Shown: positions 55,869 to 64,000 of the stretch, one piece after another
Layout of the letters: each line of letters starts with the position of its first letter
Numbering within the stretch: the stretch's first letter is position 1
Notes under the pieces: model-generated
The model's database searches: none
What the model saw: only the letters and a program-made list of their open reading frames with translations
What the model was told of the DNA's origin: nothing
Made by a program: the position numbers and the translations under genes
Source of the DNA: Erodium maritimum
Lineage: Eukaryota; Streptophyta; Magnoliopsida; Geraniales; Geraniaceae
Assembly (NCBI GenBank): GCA_963921825.1
Contig: OY997593.1
Coordinates: 60,992,039-61,056,038 of the forward strand
Direction of reading: 5' to 3'
Length of the DNA stretch: 64,000 nucleotides

Positions 55869-58593
55869 TGTAACGTCCCGAATCCGGTTTTGACCGGACT
55901 CGAGACGTGAATTAAAAGATATATAATAACAGTAGTTAAATAATGAAAAAGGGTCTCAGATAGCAGTTTAAAACTCCAAATAGTAATGCGAGTCACAACT
56001 CATCAACAACAAAAGGTAAAACAGTTTAGAAACAGTAAAAAAATGTACGTCTCTAGACAACACTAGCTAAGACTCTCACTAGCTCCCCAGCTCCGAGAAT
56101 CCCGCTAGTCCAAGTCCCTCTCAAAACCTGTAAAACAAAAAGGTAAAGGGGTGAGCTTTCGCTCAGTAGGAAAAATAGTTAAGGTTATGAACATCAGGTC
56201 AATACCACGAGTAACCGTCCAACTAGGGCATACTAGCAAAGCATAGCTATCAACAACGCCCACGAAACAAGTACCAACCACTAATCACCCTCGCAAGACC
56301 ACAGTTACATATAAAAAAACGCACAAAGCCAACCAGCACGCACGGAATACACGGCAGAACAACACATAACATAGAACAACCGTTCCCAACAACACCGGTT
56401 GTCGCAGCCGCTCCATTTATATCGTACCGGAACACAAAGCATCGGTCCCGGCATCTTCCTGTCACGTAGAATCGGGGTAACATCCCAGACCGGAAATCCC
56501 TCAGTCGGACGTCTTCCCAGCGCACAGACTTGGGGCCTCACGCATACCGGACCGGCACATACCTCGTTCGTACGCCTTCCCGGACCACATAGCATCGGGG
56601 TAATGGTTAAACCGTCCTCGTCCTCGATACTCTACACCGGCATACTCTCTCAGTGTAGGTATCATGTCGGACCCAACTCCTCTTGGGACACACAGCAAGA
56701 GAATAACACGCATCACAAATCCATAGTTCGACCACGGTATCCCAACCGCGCCAACTCACCATAACACACAAATCGGTCTATCACTCACCCGGTCATATCA
56801 CAACAAAGGATTCACATCACATCAAACACGACACACTCTCCCACACATAGCCACAACATGCTATACCGAGTATCTCATAACATGATTCTTAATCTTATCG
56901 ACACTTAGTCACACATCATGCATCTCAATCAAAGATCATACATTTTAATCAGCACACAACCTAAGGCTCGACATGGCCATTCTACCAGCACGACAATTTC
57001 CCAAGAATTGAAAGCAATTATTCTAGTGAATCACATCCTACATGCAAACTAAGACTCGTCCGGTTATTAATGTAATTGAAAGAGGTTATTCTAGTGAATC
57101 ACATCCTATATGCGAACTAGGACCTTTCCGATTATTATTATTGACATACATGCATACTAGTAACTTTCCACAATCGAACCGGTATTTGCTACGATCCCTA
57201 CCTCAGAATAATCAACGATCAACTCCTAGCTGCTGACGTCCTGACTCGCTTCCTCCTCCACTTCACGATGTCCTCGGGTCTCCTCCTCCGTCGATCTCGG
57301 ATCCAAAGCCTTGGATCACCATTAAAAATTGAGTCAAAACTAAATTCAGTTGCGATAAGAACGAGAAATAAGTGAATTAAGCCCGAAAGTCCAACATAGG
57401 CTAAAACGGGCAATGGGCCGAAACGAGGCCCAAATCAGATGGCCCACTGGGCGGAACCCGACCCGGCCCGCGGCCTGAACCAGCCCGGTATCCGACCCGG
57501 CCCGCACCACAGACCGCCCCGGAACCAGACCTGGCGCGTGTCACAGACCAGCCCGTAACCAGATACGGAACGCGCGACGCACCGGCCCGGAACCTGGCAC
57601 GGTCCGTGCGGCGCTCCGTGCCGGAACCTGGCACGGTCCGTGCGGCGTTCCATGCCGAAACCGAGCCCTCTTCGGGCCCCGTTCCGTGCCAGACCAGGAC
57701 AGACCCTCCTTCTTCTTCCCCAGCTCGATTTCTGCTAATTTTCTCCACAAAAGTCCATTTATGAACTCAAAAACCTCCAAAACAGATTCAATCACCTCCA
57801 ATACTTCAATCCCTCCAATGGGTCTCATCAAAACTACTCAAAACAATTGATTTCTCAACAACAAACTTCACTTCTAACCACCAAACTATCATCTAACATC
57901 AATTAACCTCCAACTTCAACATTTCTAGCATTTTTCTCCCAAACCCATGAATCAATATCAACCCAAAACGAAAATGGATCAGATAGATACCTTGGTACTG
58001 AAGAGTAGATGAAGAAAATGTGGTTTCTATGAAGTTTTGATGTATAGATGAGTAAAAGTCCCATCTTTTTCCCTTTCTTCTTCCTCAAGCTTCCATGGAA
58101 GACACACACACTCTCTCTCTCTTGCTAATTTCGGCCAACTATCAGAAAATGAGAGAAATTGGTCCACTTTGGTGTCTTAAACCCTTAGGAATTGATTCCC
58201 AAACTACCCTTTGGTCCCCTCTCTTCTCAAGTGCAACCATTAAGGGAATAAGGGTCAAAACATACCCATTTCTTCCCTTCCAAGCAAGCATGGACACATG
58301 TCCATGCGGGGACCACTCCAAGCTTAATAAATTCCAGCACCAATAATTTATCGGATTTTAGTTCTTAATCGGATTGCGGTTTGACCGAAAAGACTCTGGG
58401 TTGACTTTACCCAATATTACGGTCAATTGAAAGGAAACGGCCCAACTAAGCTAACCGTGATGACGGATAAGCTTTTGGGCCCCGGAAAGGTCCCGAATGA
58501 CCCTCGGAGTCATCGGTTGACTTTTCCGGTCGAAGGTCAACTTTCGCCGAAAACTTCCGGTTCGCCCGGGATCGACCGAAGGCGGTTCTTACA
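55869..58593 (-). mobile_element. Solo gypsy LTR (copy E), TSD AAAAA
   Basis: On the minus strand it runs TGTAAGAACCGCC...CGGGACGTTACA. AAAAA flanks both ends (55864-55868, 58594-58598), which is a low-complexity match and weaker than the other TSDs. Donor-like TCTGAG|GTAGGGAT lies at 57202/57201. The palindrome is at 56148-56165 (plus strand GGGGTGAGCTTTCGCTCA), and the acceptor-like TTGTTTTACAG ends at 56128. Another donor-like TACCAAG|GTATCTAT is near 57991. Closest to copy D. Confidence 0.88.
57588..57655. repeat. 34-bp repeat with palindromic core in LTR E
   Basis: CGGAACCTGGCACGGTCCGT starts at 57588 and 57622. The core GCACGGTCCGTGC is palindromic around its middle base. Position in the LTR corresponds to the 35-bp palindromic repeat of copy D, but the sequence differs. 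Confidence 0.9.
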
Positions 58594-58598
58594 AAAAA

Positions 58599-59610
58599 AA
58601 ACTCTCCCCTTTTCCCTCCTTTTTCTTGCCGCCAAGCTTCCATGGCTTCTCTCCTTCTCTCTGTGCCGAATACCACCATACCGGATGCAACTCAACCCCA
58701 CCTTGCAAACCGACCCCCTCCATCTTTGTTGCCAGACATAAATCTTCCTCCGGTGCCTACCTCCCTAGACTCACCAAAATCCGATGCCCCCCACAACCCA
58801 CATAGTCTCGGGACTTCTCCCGTTCTGATGGTTGCACGCACGAAGAGACTAGGCCTCGACTCTCCGTGGAACCGCAGGCACCGGCTTGGCCGGCCCTCTG
58901 ACTACCACATGTAGAGGCCGGAAAGGCTACATCGAGACCCGAGCGGTGGCCGGGATCTTCTCCGCCACACCACAGACCCATTTGGTGCAGGTTGTGGCAG
59001 GTCCGACACTGGTCATGGTAGGCCCGGTAAGGGCACCCCATGCCCCGTCTAGATCTGATGGGGGGAAAGCGCATCGTCGTGCCTGATTGGGAAGATGAAG
59101 TTGCTATCCTGGAGTTTCCCGTGGAGGTCCCGAGCCAGCAGATGAGGGGCGAGGAGGAGTTTGGGGACCAACAGGCGGAGGTGCCACAACCTCCTTCGGA
59201 AAAATGAGGGGACCCGGCGGGGGTGGGGCGGCCCTAAAAGGGCCTATACCCACAGACCTGGAACAGTCGGTGCTGGGAAGTCCCGGGAAAGTTGCAATAA
59301 GAGCACTTTATTTGTGCCTGTTTTATGTTTTTTTATCGTTTTAGTTTGGGTTATTTAGTTTCATTCGATTGTGGGACTTTTTTATTCCCTTTCTTGTACC
59401 TTTGAAATGTCGGTAAGAGTATGTCTTGTGGTAGTATCTGCGATTCAAAGAAGTATGTTTCTACGGGTCCATAAGCGTCGGATTGGCTACGGACAACCAT
59501 GACATGTATCTGAAACTCATAGTTTTTACGCCTTATTTTGTATGGTTTATATTTTACAGTATTGCACTTCTCTAGTTTACTCATTTAAAAAAAACAGACG
59601 ATTATAACAT
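58599..59610. other. GC-rich unassigned stretch
   Basis: Plus-strand ATG at 58642 opens MASLLLSVPNTTIPDATQPH, a proline-rich frame of 90 codons that ends at 58914. Further frames to 59300 are short and shift. A 3'-tail-like T-rich part follows (59300-59400). It may be a LINE ORF1 fragment, but no RRM, zinc knuckle or other domain supports this. Confidence 0.3.
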
Positions 59611-60182
59611 GTGGTATGTCAAATAAGTTGAATTTGTTGGGCCAGCGGGGTCATAATACCTACCGACATTTCTTAATGGTCAGATGTTTATTGGGTCACG
59701 AAGAAGGGGTAGTTTTGAGTACGACTTGAGGCTTTGAAGGATTTTAGTATCTAAGTTCTAGAATCCCAGAATGGTGTCATTATTAAGCAAGCCATGCATG
59801 ACAATATAGTAAATATCCATCAGAGCTCAATATGCCAAAAACTAAATCATGACAAGGAAATAAAAGCGACAAACAAGGAGATTTGAAAATAATAATAATA
59901 CTCACTAGTTTGAATAACTAAATTATAGTTCACATTTAGATTAAGACATTATCAAAGAGATGGGAAAGTAAAGTCCTGCTATGCAGCTCGCGTTTTTAAA
60001 CAAGAACAAATACGTGGAGAACTGCAACTAATTAGAAAAAAAGGGTTGGTCACATCAAAGCGTACGTATGGAGAAGCAACACTGTGAGATGCCATTTAGA
60101 TTAGCCCCATTAATTGTGATTGATGAACCATCACGTAACGTAATTAGTATATGTAGATGCATGCATGGGACGAAGCGTGGCG
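59611..60182 (+). promoter_or_regulatory. Upstream region of the MYB gene
   Basis: AT-rich, no gene. TGCATGCATG at 60158-60167 holds the RY element (CATGCA), bound by B3 factors such as ABI3/FUS3/LEC2 in seeds. CACGTAACG at 60132-60140 is ABRE/G-box-like. Both are close to the probable TATA box. Confidence 0.45.
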
Positions 60183-60190
60183 TTATATAT
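60183..60190 (+). promoter_or_regulatory. Probable TATA box of the MYB gene
   Basis: TTATATAT ends about 58 bp before the ATG at 60249. No better candidate lies nearby. Transcription would start around 60215, giving a short leader. Confidence 0.5.
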
Positions 60191-60248
60191 GTAATATTTG
60201 AAGAAGGTGAGACAGTGAGGGAGCAAGAGTGTATAGTATAGTAGTGAA

Positions 60249-60381
60249 ATGGGAAGGGCTCCATGTTGTGCCAAGGTTGGGATGCGAAGAGGGCCTTGGA
60301 CACAAAGAGAAGATAGGTTGCTCAAAAGCTATATTCAGGTTCATGGTGAAGGTGATTGGAAATATCTGCCCCAGAAAGCTG
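60249..60381 (+). CDS. R2R3-MYB transcription factor, exon 1
   Basis: ATG opens [40 protein letters not shown] and PQKA, exactly 44 codons plus one base, followed by GTAATT. This is the usual exon 1 of plant R2R3-MYB genes: the MGR.PCC start and the first two tryptophans of repeat R2. The intron falls after the first base of the Gly codon ([11 protein letters not shown]), the canonical place. With exon 2 the sequence resembles PA1/MYB5-type regulators of proanthocyanidin and seed-coat traits (for example VvMYBPA1), a tentative subgroup placement. The product acts in the nucleus by DNA binding with a bHLH/WD40 partner. Confidence 0.93.
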
Positions 60382-60820
60382 GTAATTTATTCACTTCTAT
60401 TTCTTACGGTATTACAATTCGTGATTACATTTTTGGAGGTTAGTAAATCTGATCAAGGTATACATAATGTCTCGATAACCTCTTACCATATGGTAGCAAA
60501 GTAGGCTTAGTGTTAATTACTTGGTAGATTTGAGTATTAACTGTATTCTTGTGTCTCCAAAGCTCAATCTTGTTATAATTCACTTATAAAAAATACATAA
60601 AATAAACTCACATATATAAGAGCGGAAGTGATGACTGATTAGATATACAAACTTACATTGTAGAAACACTAGAAAATGGAATGGGATGTAAAGGGTTGAT
60701 ACAGGAATGGTTTTGGGGTCCGAATTCACAACGAAAGATAATATTTCAATAAATTTACAATTGAATGTATAAAAATATACTTGGACTCAGTACAACACTA
60801 GATTTAACACATGTTTCGGT

Positions 60821-62614
60821 AAAATGAAACAAGCAAAACTCTCTCAAGATGGCCGGAGGTCCTTTCCCGGCAGCCTTGAAGAGTTTGTTTCGTTTTGCTC
60901 CAGTCTATTGTCCTTGTACAAAGAGTACCAATCCCTTGTTTCACCGGTAAAGAAATCTAAGGCCGACTCGGTCCGTGAAGGAAGGACAGAGAAGAAGCAG
61001 GCTCGTGGCCAGGGAAAGAGTTGTACAGGTGCTGCGACGAGGAATGGAAGGCAAAGCTTTGATTCAGGCGGGGTTACTGCTGGATCGACTGCCACACATC
61101 TGAACGTTGGACCAAAGGATGGGGAGAAGGCCGAAGTGCGCAATACGGTTCGCCGTCGACGTTCTCCGGTTCAATACGAAGTGAGCGACACCGAATTGTA
61201 TGTCAGGAACTTACCTTATCCGGCGTCGGAAGACTGGTTTCGGGGCCAGCTTTCAAAGTTCGATGACATAGCATCACTTTCTATGTTGAAGAGAGCAAAC
61301 AGAGCAGGGTTTTTTTCCGGCTTTGTTCGATTCTCGACGTCAATGGCCGCCTCCCAGGCGTTGCAGACCTTAAATGGAGCACAAGTGAACGGACATGTCC
61401 TGTTTGTGGCGTTTTCTCGGCGACGTTTGACCTTCCCGACGACTGAACCAGTAGCAATCGAAAAACAGAGCATACGCTCTGTTCTTCGTACCGACCTGGT
61501 TTGCAACTCCGGTGATCAGGTCTGCAACTCCGGTGATCGGGTCCGAACGGAGGTTAAAGGGTTGGAGTGTCCTGGAGGGGTAGTTCATCCTCCATTGGTC
61601 ACGCCTTCTCCGGTAACAGCCCCGGCGACAAAAGCGCGGGACTTTGGCGAGCGTCGCGTTTCAGGATCTGCTTCCGTGTTTCCTGGGATCTCCTCTGATC
61701 CAGTTTCGTTTTTGAATCACGGGATTGGTAACCCATCTGTTTCTTCCATGATCGCGCCGCAATCTGTGGAGGATCTGATCGCGCCGCAATCTGAGGACGA
61801 GTTTTCGTTGAACGGTGGTGTTAGTTTTGGGCACTCGGTTGGGCCTCAATCTTTGGGCCTAGTTTCAGGGCAGGGCAGGCTTGTTTCAACCCATGCTGGG
61901 TCCGAGCGGGTTGGGCCAAATCAGAAGTGTCCTGGGCCTGTTTTAACTGGGTCTGAAGATAAGGCCCAACGGTATGGACAAGAGGATCCAAAATTGGGTA
62001 TTGTTTTTAAGCGATTGGAGAACGACTTGGACCCTTCTATGTTGGGTTTGGGTCAAGTCAATCCGGGTCGGGGCGTTGATCCGACTATGGAGACTGGTTT
62101 TCAAGGCAGCCCGTGGAAAGAAGCCTTACAAAAACCGGTCTCGGGGGCTGAACCAAAACGCCGTGGTCGCCCTAAGAAGGGCCAGGCGAGGGTGATTTCA
62201 CAACCAGTAGTCGTGTATCAGACTAGAGCCAGGACTTCTGCTGATAAGGGGGATAACTTGGGACGCTTTCTGGTGACTGTAGCCAAAAAAGATAGCATGG
62301 GTAACTGGAGTTCCAGCTCGAAGGTTGGTCGAAAAGCTGTTGATTTCTGCTCCTTAGCTCTCGATCAGGATTCCGAGGGACGAGAACCGTCTTCCGATCA
62401 AGTCCTAACCCCTGTTCCGGTATCCAACCGGTTTACTTGTTTGAACCCGATTAGGAAATAGTCAAGGTGTTTTTACATCCTGTTTTTTCTGGGTCAGTAT
62501 CTGCTATTTGTAGCTGTATTGGTTGAAGGAAAAGGTCTGTTTGGATCTTTTCTTGCTTTGTTCTATTCCTTTATAGAACATTTGCTTAATAAAATTCTTA
62601 GCTTATAAAAAAAA
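60821..62614 (+). mobile_element. RRM-only LINE-like element, 15-bp TSD
   Basis: AACACATGTTTCGGT is duplicated at 60806-60820 and 62615-62629. The element starts three bases before the ATG of its single ORF and ends in a 3' tail with CTTAATAAAATTCTTAGCTT then an A-run. No endonuclease, RT or RNase H is present. The 5' end at the ATG suggests loss of the leader seen in the 44849-46887 relative. It lies in sense orientation in MYB intron 1. Confidence 0.85.
60824..62461 (+). CDS. Intact ORF1-like protein with RRM and AT-hook-like motif
   Basis: 545 codons without interruption. Residues 1-120 hold a short hydrophobic segment (FVSFCSSLLSLYKEY) and a basic stretch. Residues about 123-200 form an RRM: RNP2 LYVRNLP (125-131) and RNP1 FFSGFVRF (163-170), then LNGAQVNGHVLFVAFSRR. 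A long Gly/Pro/Ser linker follows, then SPWKEAL and KRRGRPKKG (about 445-453), which resembles an AT-hook, and DFCSLALD. RRM-bearing ORF1 proteins of plant LINEs bind RNA and chaperone it; a similar role is inferred. The ORF is open in a 1.8-kb element without RT, so it may be young. The protein may depend on ORF2 from another LINE. Confidence 0.85.
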   Translation: MKQAKLSQDGRRSFPGSLEEFVSFCSSLLSLYKEYQSLVSPVKKSKADSVREGRTEKKQARGQGKSCTGAATRNGRQSFDSGGVTAGSTATHLNVGPKDGEKAEVRNTVRRRRSPVQYEVSDTELYVRNLPYPASEDWFRGQLSKFDDIASLSMLKRANRAGFFSGFVRFSTSMAASQALQTLNGAQVNGHVLFVAFSRRRLTFPTTEPVAIEKQSIRSVLRTDLVCNSGDQVCNSGDRVRTEVKGLECPGGVVHPPLVTPSPVTAPATKARDFGERRVSGSASVFPGISSDPVSFLNHGIGNPSVSSMIAPQSVEDLIAPQSEDEFSLNGGVSFGHSVGPQSLGLVSGQGRLVSTHAGSERVGPNQKCPGPVLTGSEDKAQRYGQEDPKLGIVFKRLENDLDPSMLGLGQVNPGRGVDPTMETGFQGSPWKEALQKPVSGAEPKRRGRPKKGQARVISQPVVVYQTRARTSADKGDNLGRFLVTVAKKDSMGNWSSSSKVGRKAVDFCSLALDQDSEGREPSSDQVLTPVPVSNRFTCLNPIRK

Positions 62615-63300
62615 AACACATGTTTCGGTCGCTAACCGGTTTTCTTGTCTGAATCCGATTAGTTATTAGGCACGGTGTTTTTTCTGTTCTGTTTCTGTTT
62701 TTGTTTTCCAGTTTGTTTTGTTGCTCTTTGTAGCTGTTCTGGTTTGGGAAAAGGTTCATTCGGGAAAAGGTTCATTCGGATCTGTTTCCTGATATGGTCT
62801 ATTTTTTATAGACCATATCCTTAATAAACTTTTCGCTTATCAAAAATATATATATATATATATATACTTGAACTTGGGGACATTGAAAGCTTCATCTTAT
62901 AAACAGCTAAACTTTTATTATAATTGACGAATAAACATGATAATCAGTATAACAATCAATAACGAGAAATACATGTTCGAGAAAAATGTGAAACTGTATT
63001 TTATTTCTTGAGTTTGAATTCTAATGGTTTGATCAAGTCCGAAATAAGATCTTAAAATCAGATTCACAATTGAATTGACTATCAATTTAGATTATGACAA
63101 TGAGTGGGAATGAAAATTGAGAGATTAGTCTTTCCTGTCCTTCTTAAAAATCTATTTATACCTCATTTCCAAGACTTGAAAAATATACTAAAAAGAACGG
63201 TCTCATCTTTTCATTCTCAGTGATTTCCCACATAATTAGAGTTCGACTTACTTCTCGATATCATTTTCCAAATACTATTTTCATGTTAATTTAAATTTTC

Positions 63301-63302
<2 letters not shown>

Positions 63303-63336
<34 letters not shown>
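63303..63336. repeat. (TTA)n microsatellite
   Basis: About 11 TTA units in MYB intron 1. Confidence 0.95.
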
Positions 63337-63552
63337 TTATACATGTTTGTCTAATGCACTAACCTATTCCTAACCATACAGAGAAAATTCACTAAGGAAT
63401 TCTAGTTTTTTTGGTTGTTCTAAAAAAAATGTTATGGCCTTTAAGAGAGTGAACCTAAAACAAATTTGATGTCCTGATAATTTATATATTGAATAGTTTT
63501 CTGCATATCATATATTCTGATTGAATTTTGATAAGAAAATAATTGAAAGTTA

Positions 63553-63608
63553 TGATTGAATCAAGAAGAGATGGTAGGGTTGATTGAATCAAGACGAGAT
63601 GGTAGGGT
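63553..63608. repeat. 28-bp tandem duplication in MYB intron 1
   Basis: Two 28-bp units starting TGATTGAATCAAGA, differing at one base. Confidence 0.95.
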
Positions 63609-63869
63609 TTAGAGATAGGGTGGAGGTGAGAAACACATAACTAACTCATAGCTAGTATCTACTCTATTCATCTCAATATAAGTGTTTAATATTAAAGATT
63701 CAAGTACTATATATTATAGATATAAACTTTCCATCATATACTATATCTGCATTGCTAAAACTCTTAGATGATCGGTGGATAATAATTAAGTAAGATAATA
63801 TATATATATATGAAAAAATGAGAGTTATATATATTTAACCACTGTTAGCGTGGTACGATGAATATATAG

Positions 63870-64000
63870 GCCTGCTGAGATGTGGTAAAAGCTGCAGGCT
63901 GCGATGGAGGAACTATCTGAGGCCCGACATCAAGAGAGGGAACATAACATCGGACGAGGAAGATCTCATCATCAGGCTCCATTCCCTTCTCGGCAACCGC
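63870..64000 (+). CDS. R2R3-MYB transcription factor, exon 2 (runs to window edge)
   Basis: After AATATATAG the frame, completing the split Gly codon, reads [40 protein letters not shown] and GNR. It has the third tryptophan of R2 ([10 protein letters not shown]) and the start of R3. [13 protein letters not shown] begins the bHLH-interaction signature [DE]L..[RK]...L......L...R. The 131 bases shown are close to the normal exon 2 length, so intron 2 is expected right after the window. The rest of R3 and the regulatory C-terminus are not visible. Confidence 0.93.

Larger units (their letters stand above)
60788..62861 (+). mobile_element. Older, 5'-truncated LINE-like copy, split by a younger one
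   Basis: The 3' part at 62630-62861 is related to the end of the element inside it: TAACCGGTTTTCTTGTCTGA (compare CAACCGGTTTACTTGTTTGA) and a 3' tail CTTATCAAAAATATAT. Its 5' stub is 60788-60820. An imperfect TSD, AATATACTTGGACT (60774-60787) and ATATACTTGAACT (62862-62874), encloses both parts. Only about 265 bp of the older copy remain. Confidence 0.6.
60382..63869 (+). other. MYB intron 1, enlarged by retroposons
   Basis: GT at 60382-60383 and AG at 63868-63869 frame a 3,488-bp intron where most R2R3-MYB introns are a few hundred bases. About 2.03 kb of it is a LINE-like element in an older copy of itself. The rest (60382-60773 and 62875-63869) is AT-rich, with a (TTA)n run at 63303-63336 and a 28-bp tandem duplication (TGATTGAATCAAGAAGAGAT...) at 63553-63608. 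Confidence 0.85.

Overview
This is a stretch of a plant nuclear genome, most likely a eudicot. The evidence is an R2R3-MYB gene with its intron in the canonical place, plant-type LTR retrotransposons, LINEs with a C-terminal RNase H, and PIF/Harbinger, MULE and hAT elements with their usual target-site duplications (TSDs). Only one plausible living host gene is seen. It is the 5' part of an R2R3-MYB gene at the right end: exon 1 at 60249-60381, a 3.5-kb intron, and exon 2 from 63870 to the window edge. All coordinates, TSDs and motif matches were read by eye without alignment software, so edges may be off by a few bases.

Layout. 1-8382: the 3' part of a Ty3/gypsy element (degenerate integrase end, polypurine tract, 3' LTR), split by a solo LTR with TSD TACGT. 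8383-9200: a LINE fragment. 9200-12860: decayed sequence with a minus-strand coding relic and a Copia leader/gag remnant. 12868-22754: a broken DUF1985/Ulp1-protease gene, probably transposon-borne, split by an LTR-like insertion that holds a MULE (TSD TTAAATAAA), which in turn holds a solo gypsy LTR (TSD CGAGG). 23666-28425: a Harbinger-type element (TSD TAA) with a second one inside it (24438-26861, TSD TTA). 28430-30457: unclear, possibly LINE-derived. 30458-33066: solo LTR (TSD TGTAC). 33250-34615: LINE 3' fragment. 35519-37561: a 2.0-kb retroposon without a recognisable reverse transcriptase. 37632-42137: a LINE flanked by a 17-bp TSD, with endonuclease, RT and RNase H but no ORF1. 42807-47268: a Harbinger element with a decayed transposase, holding a MULE-type MITE (TSD TATATTAAA), which holds a 2.04-kb RRM-only LINE-like element (TSD CAATTCCTAACAT). 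47484-52172: a complete Ty1/copia element (TSD GTGAT) inside a LINE endonuclease fragment. 53032-54261: an LTR-like fragment. 54270-55289: a hAT element (TSD AATGGGTG). 55869-58593: a solo LTR (TSD AAAAA). 60249-64000: the MYB gene, whose intron 1 holds an RRM-only LINE-like element with an intact 545-codon ORF, inserted into an older copy of the same family.

The most unusual signals are two. First, there is a family of long gypsy LTRs (2.6-3.3 kb, five copies, four of them solo). All five carry the same internal layout: a donor-like [AG]AG|GTAGGGA site (mutated in one), a 1.1-1.7 kb interval, an imperfect palindrome TGAGCG-NN-NGCTCACCCC about 280 bp from the LTR end, and a pyrimidine-rich acceptor-like AG 16-25 bp after it. 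This looks like an intron inside the LTR. Second, about 2-kb retroposons encode only an ORF1-like RRM protein (one copy intact, with an AT-hook-like motif), while the window's only fully bounded LINE encodes only ORF2 functions. That raises the possibility of a split ORF1/ORF2 arrangement.
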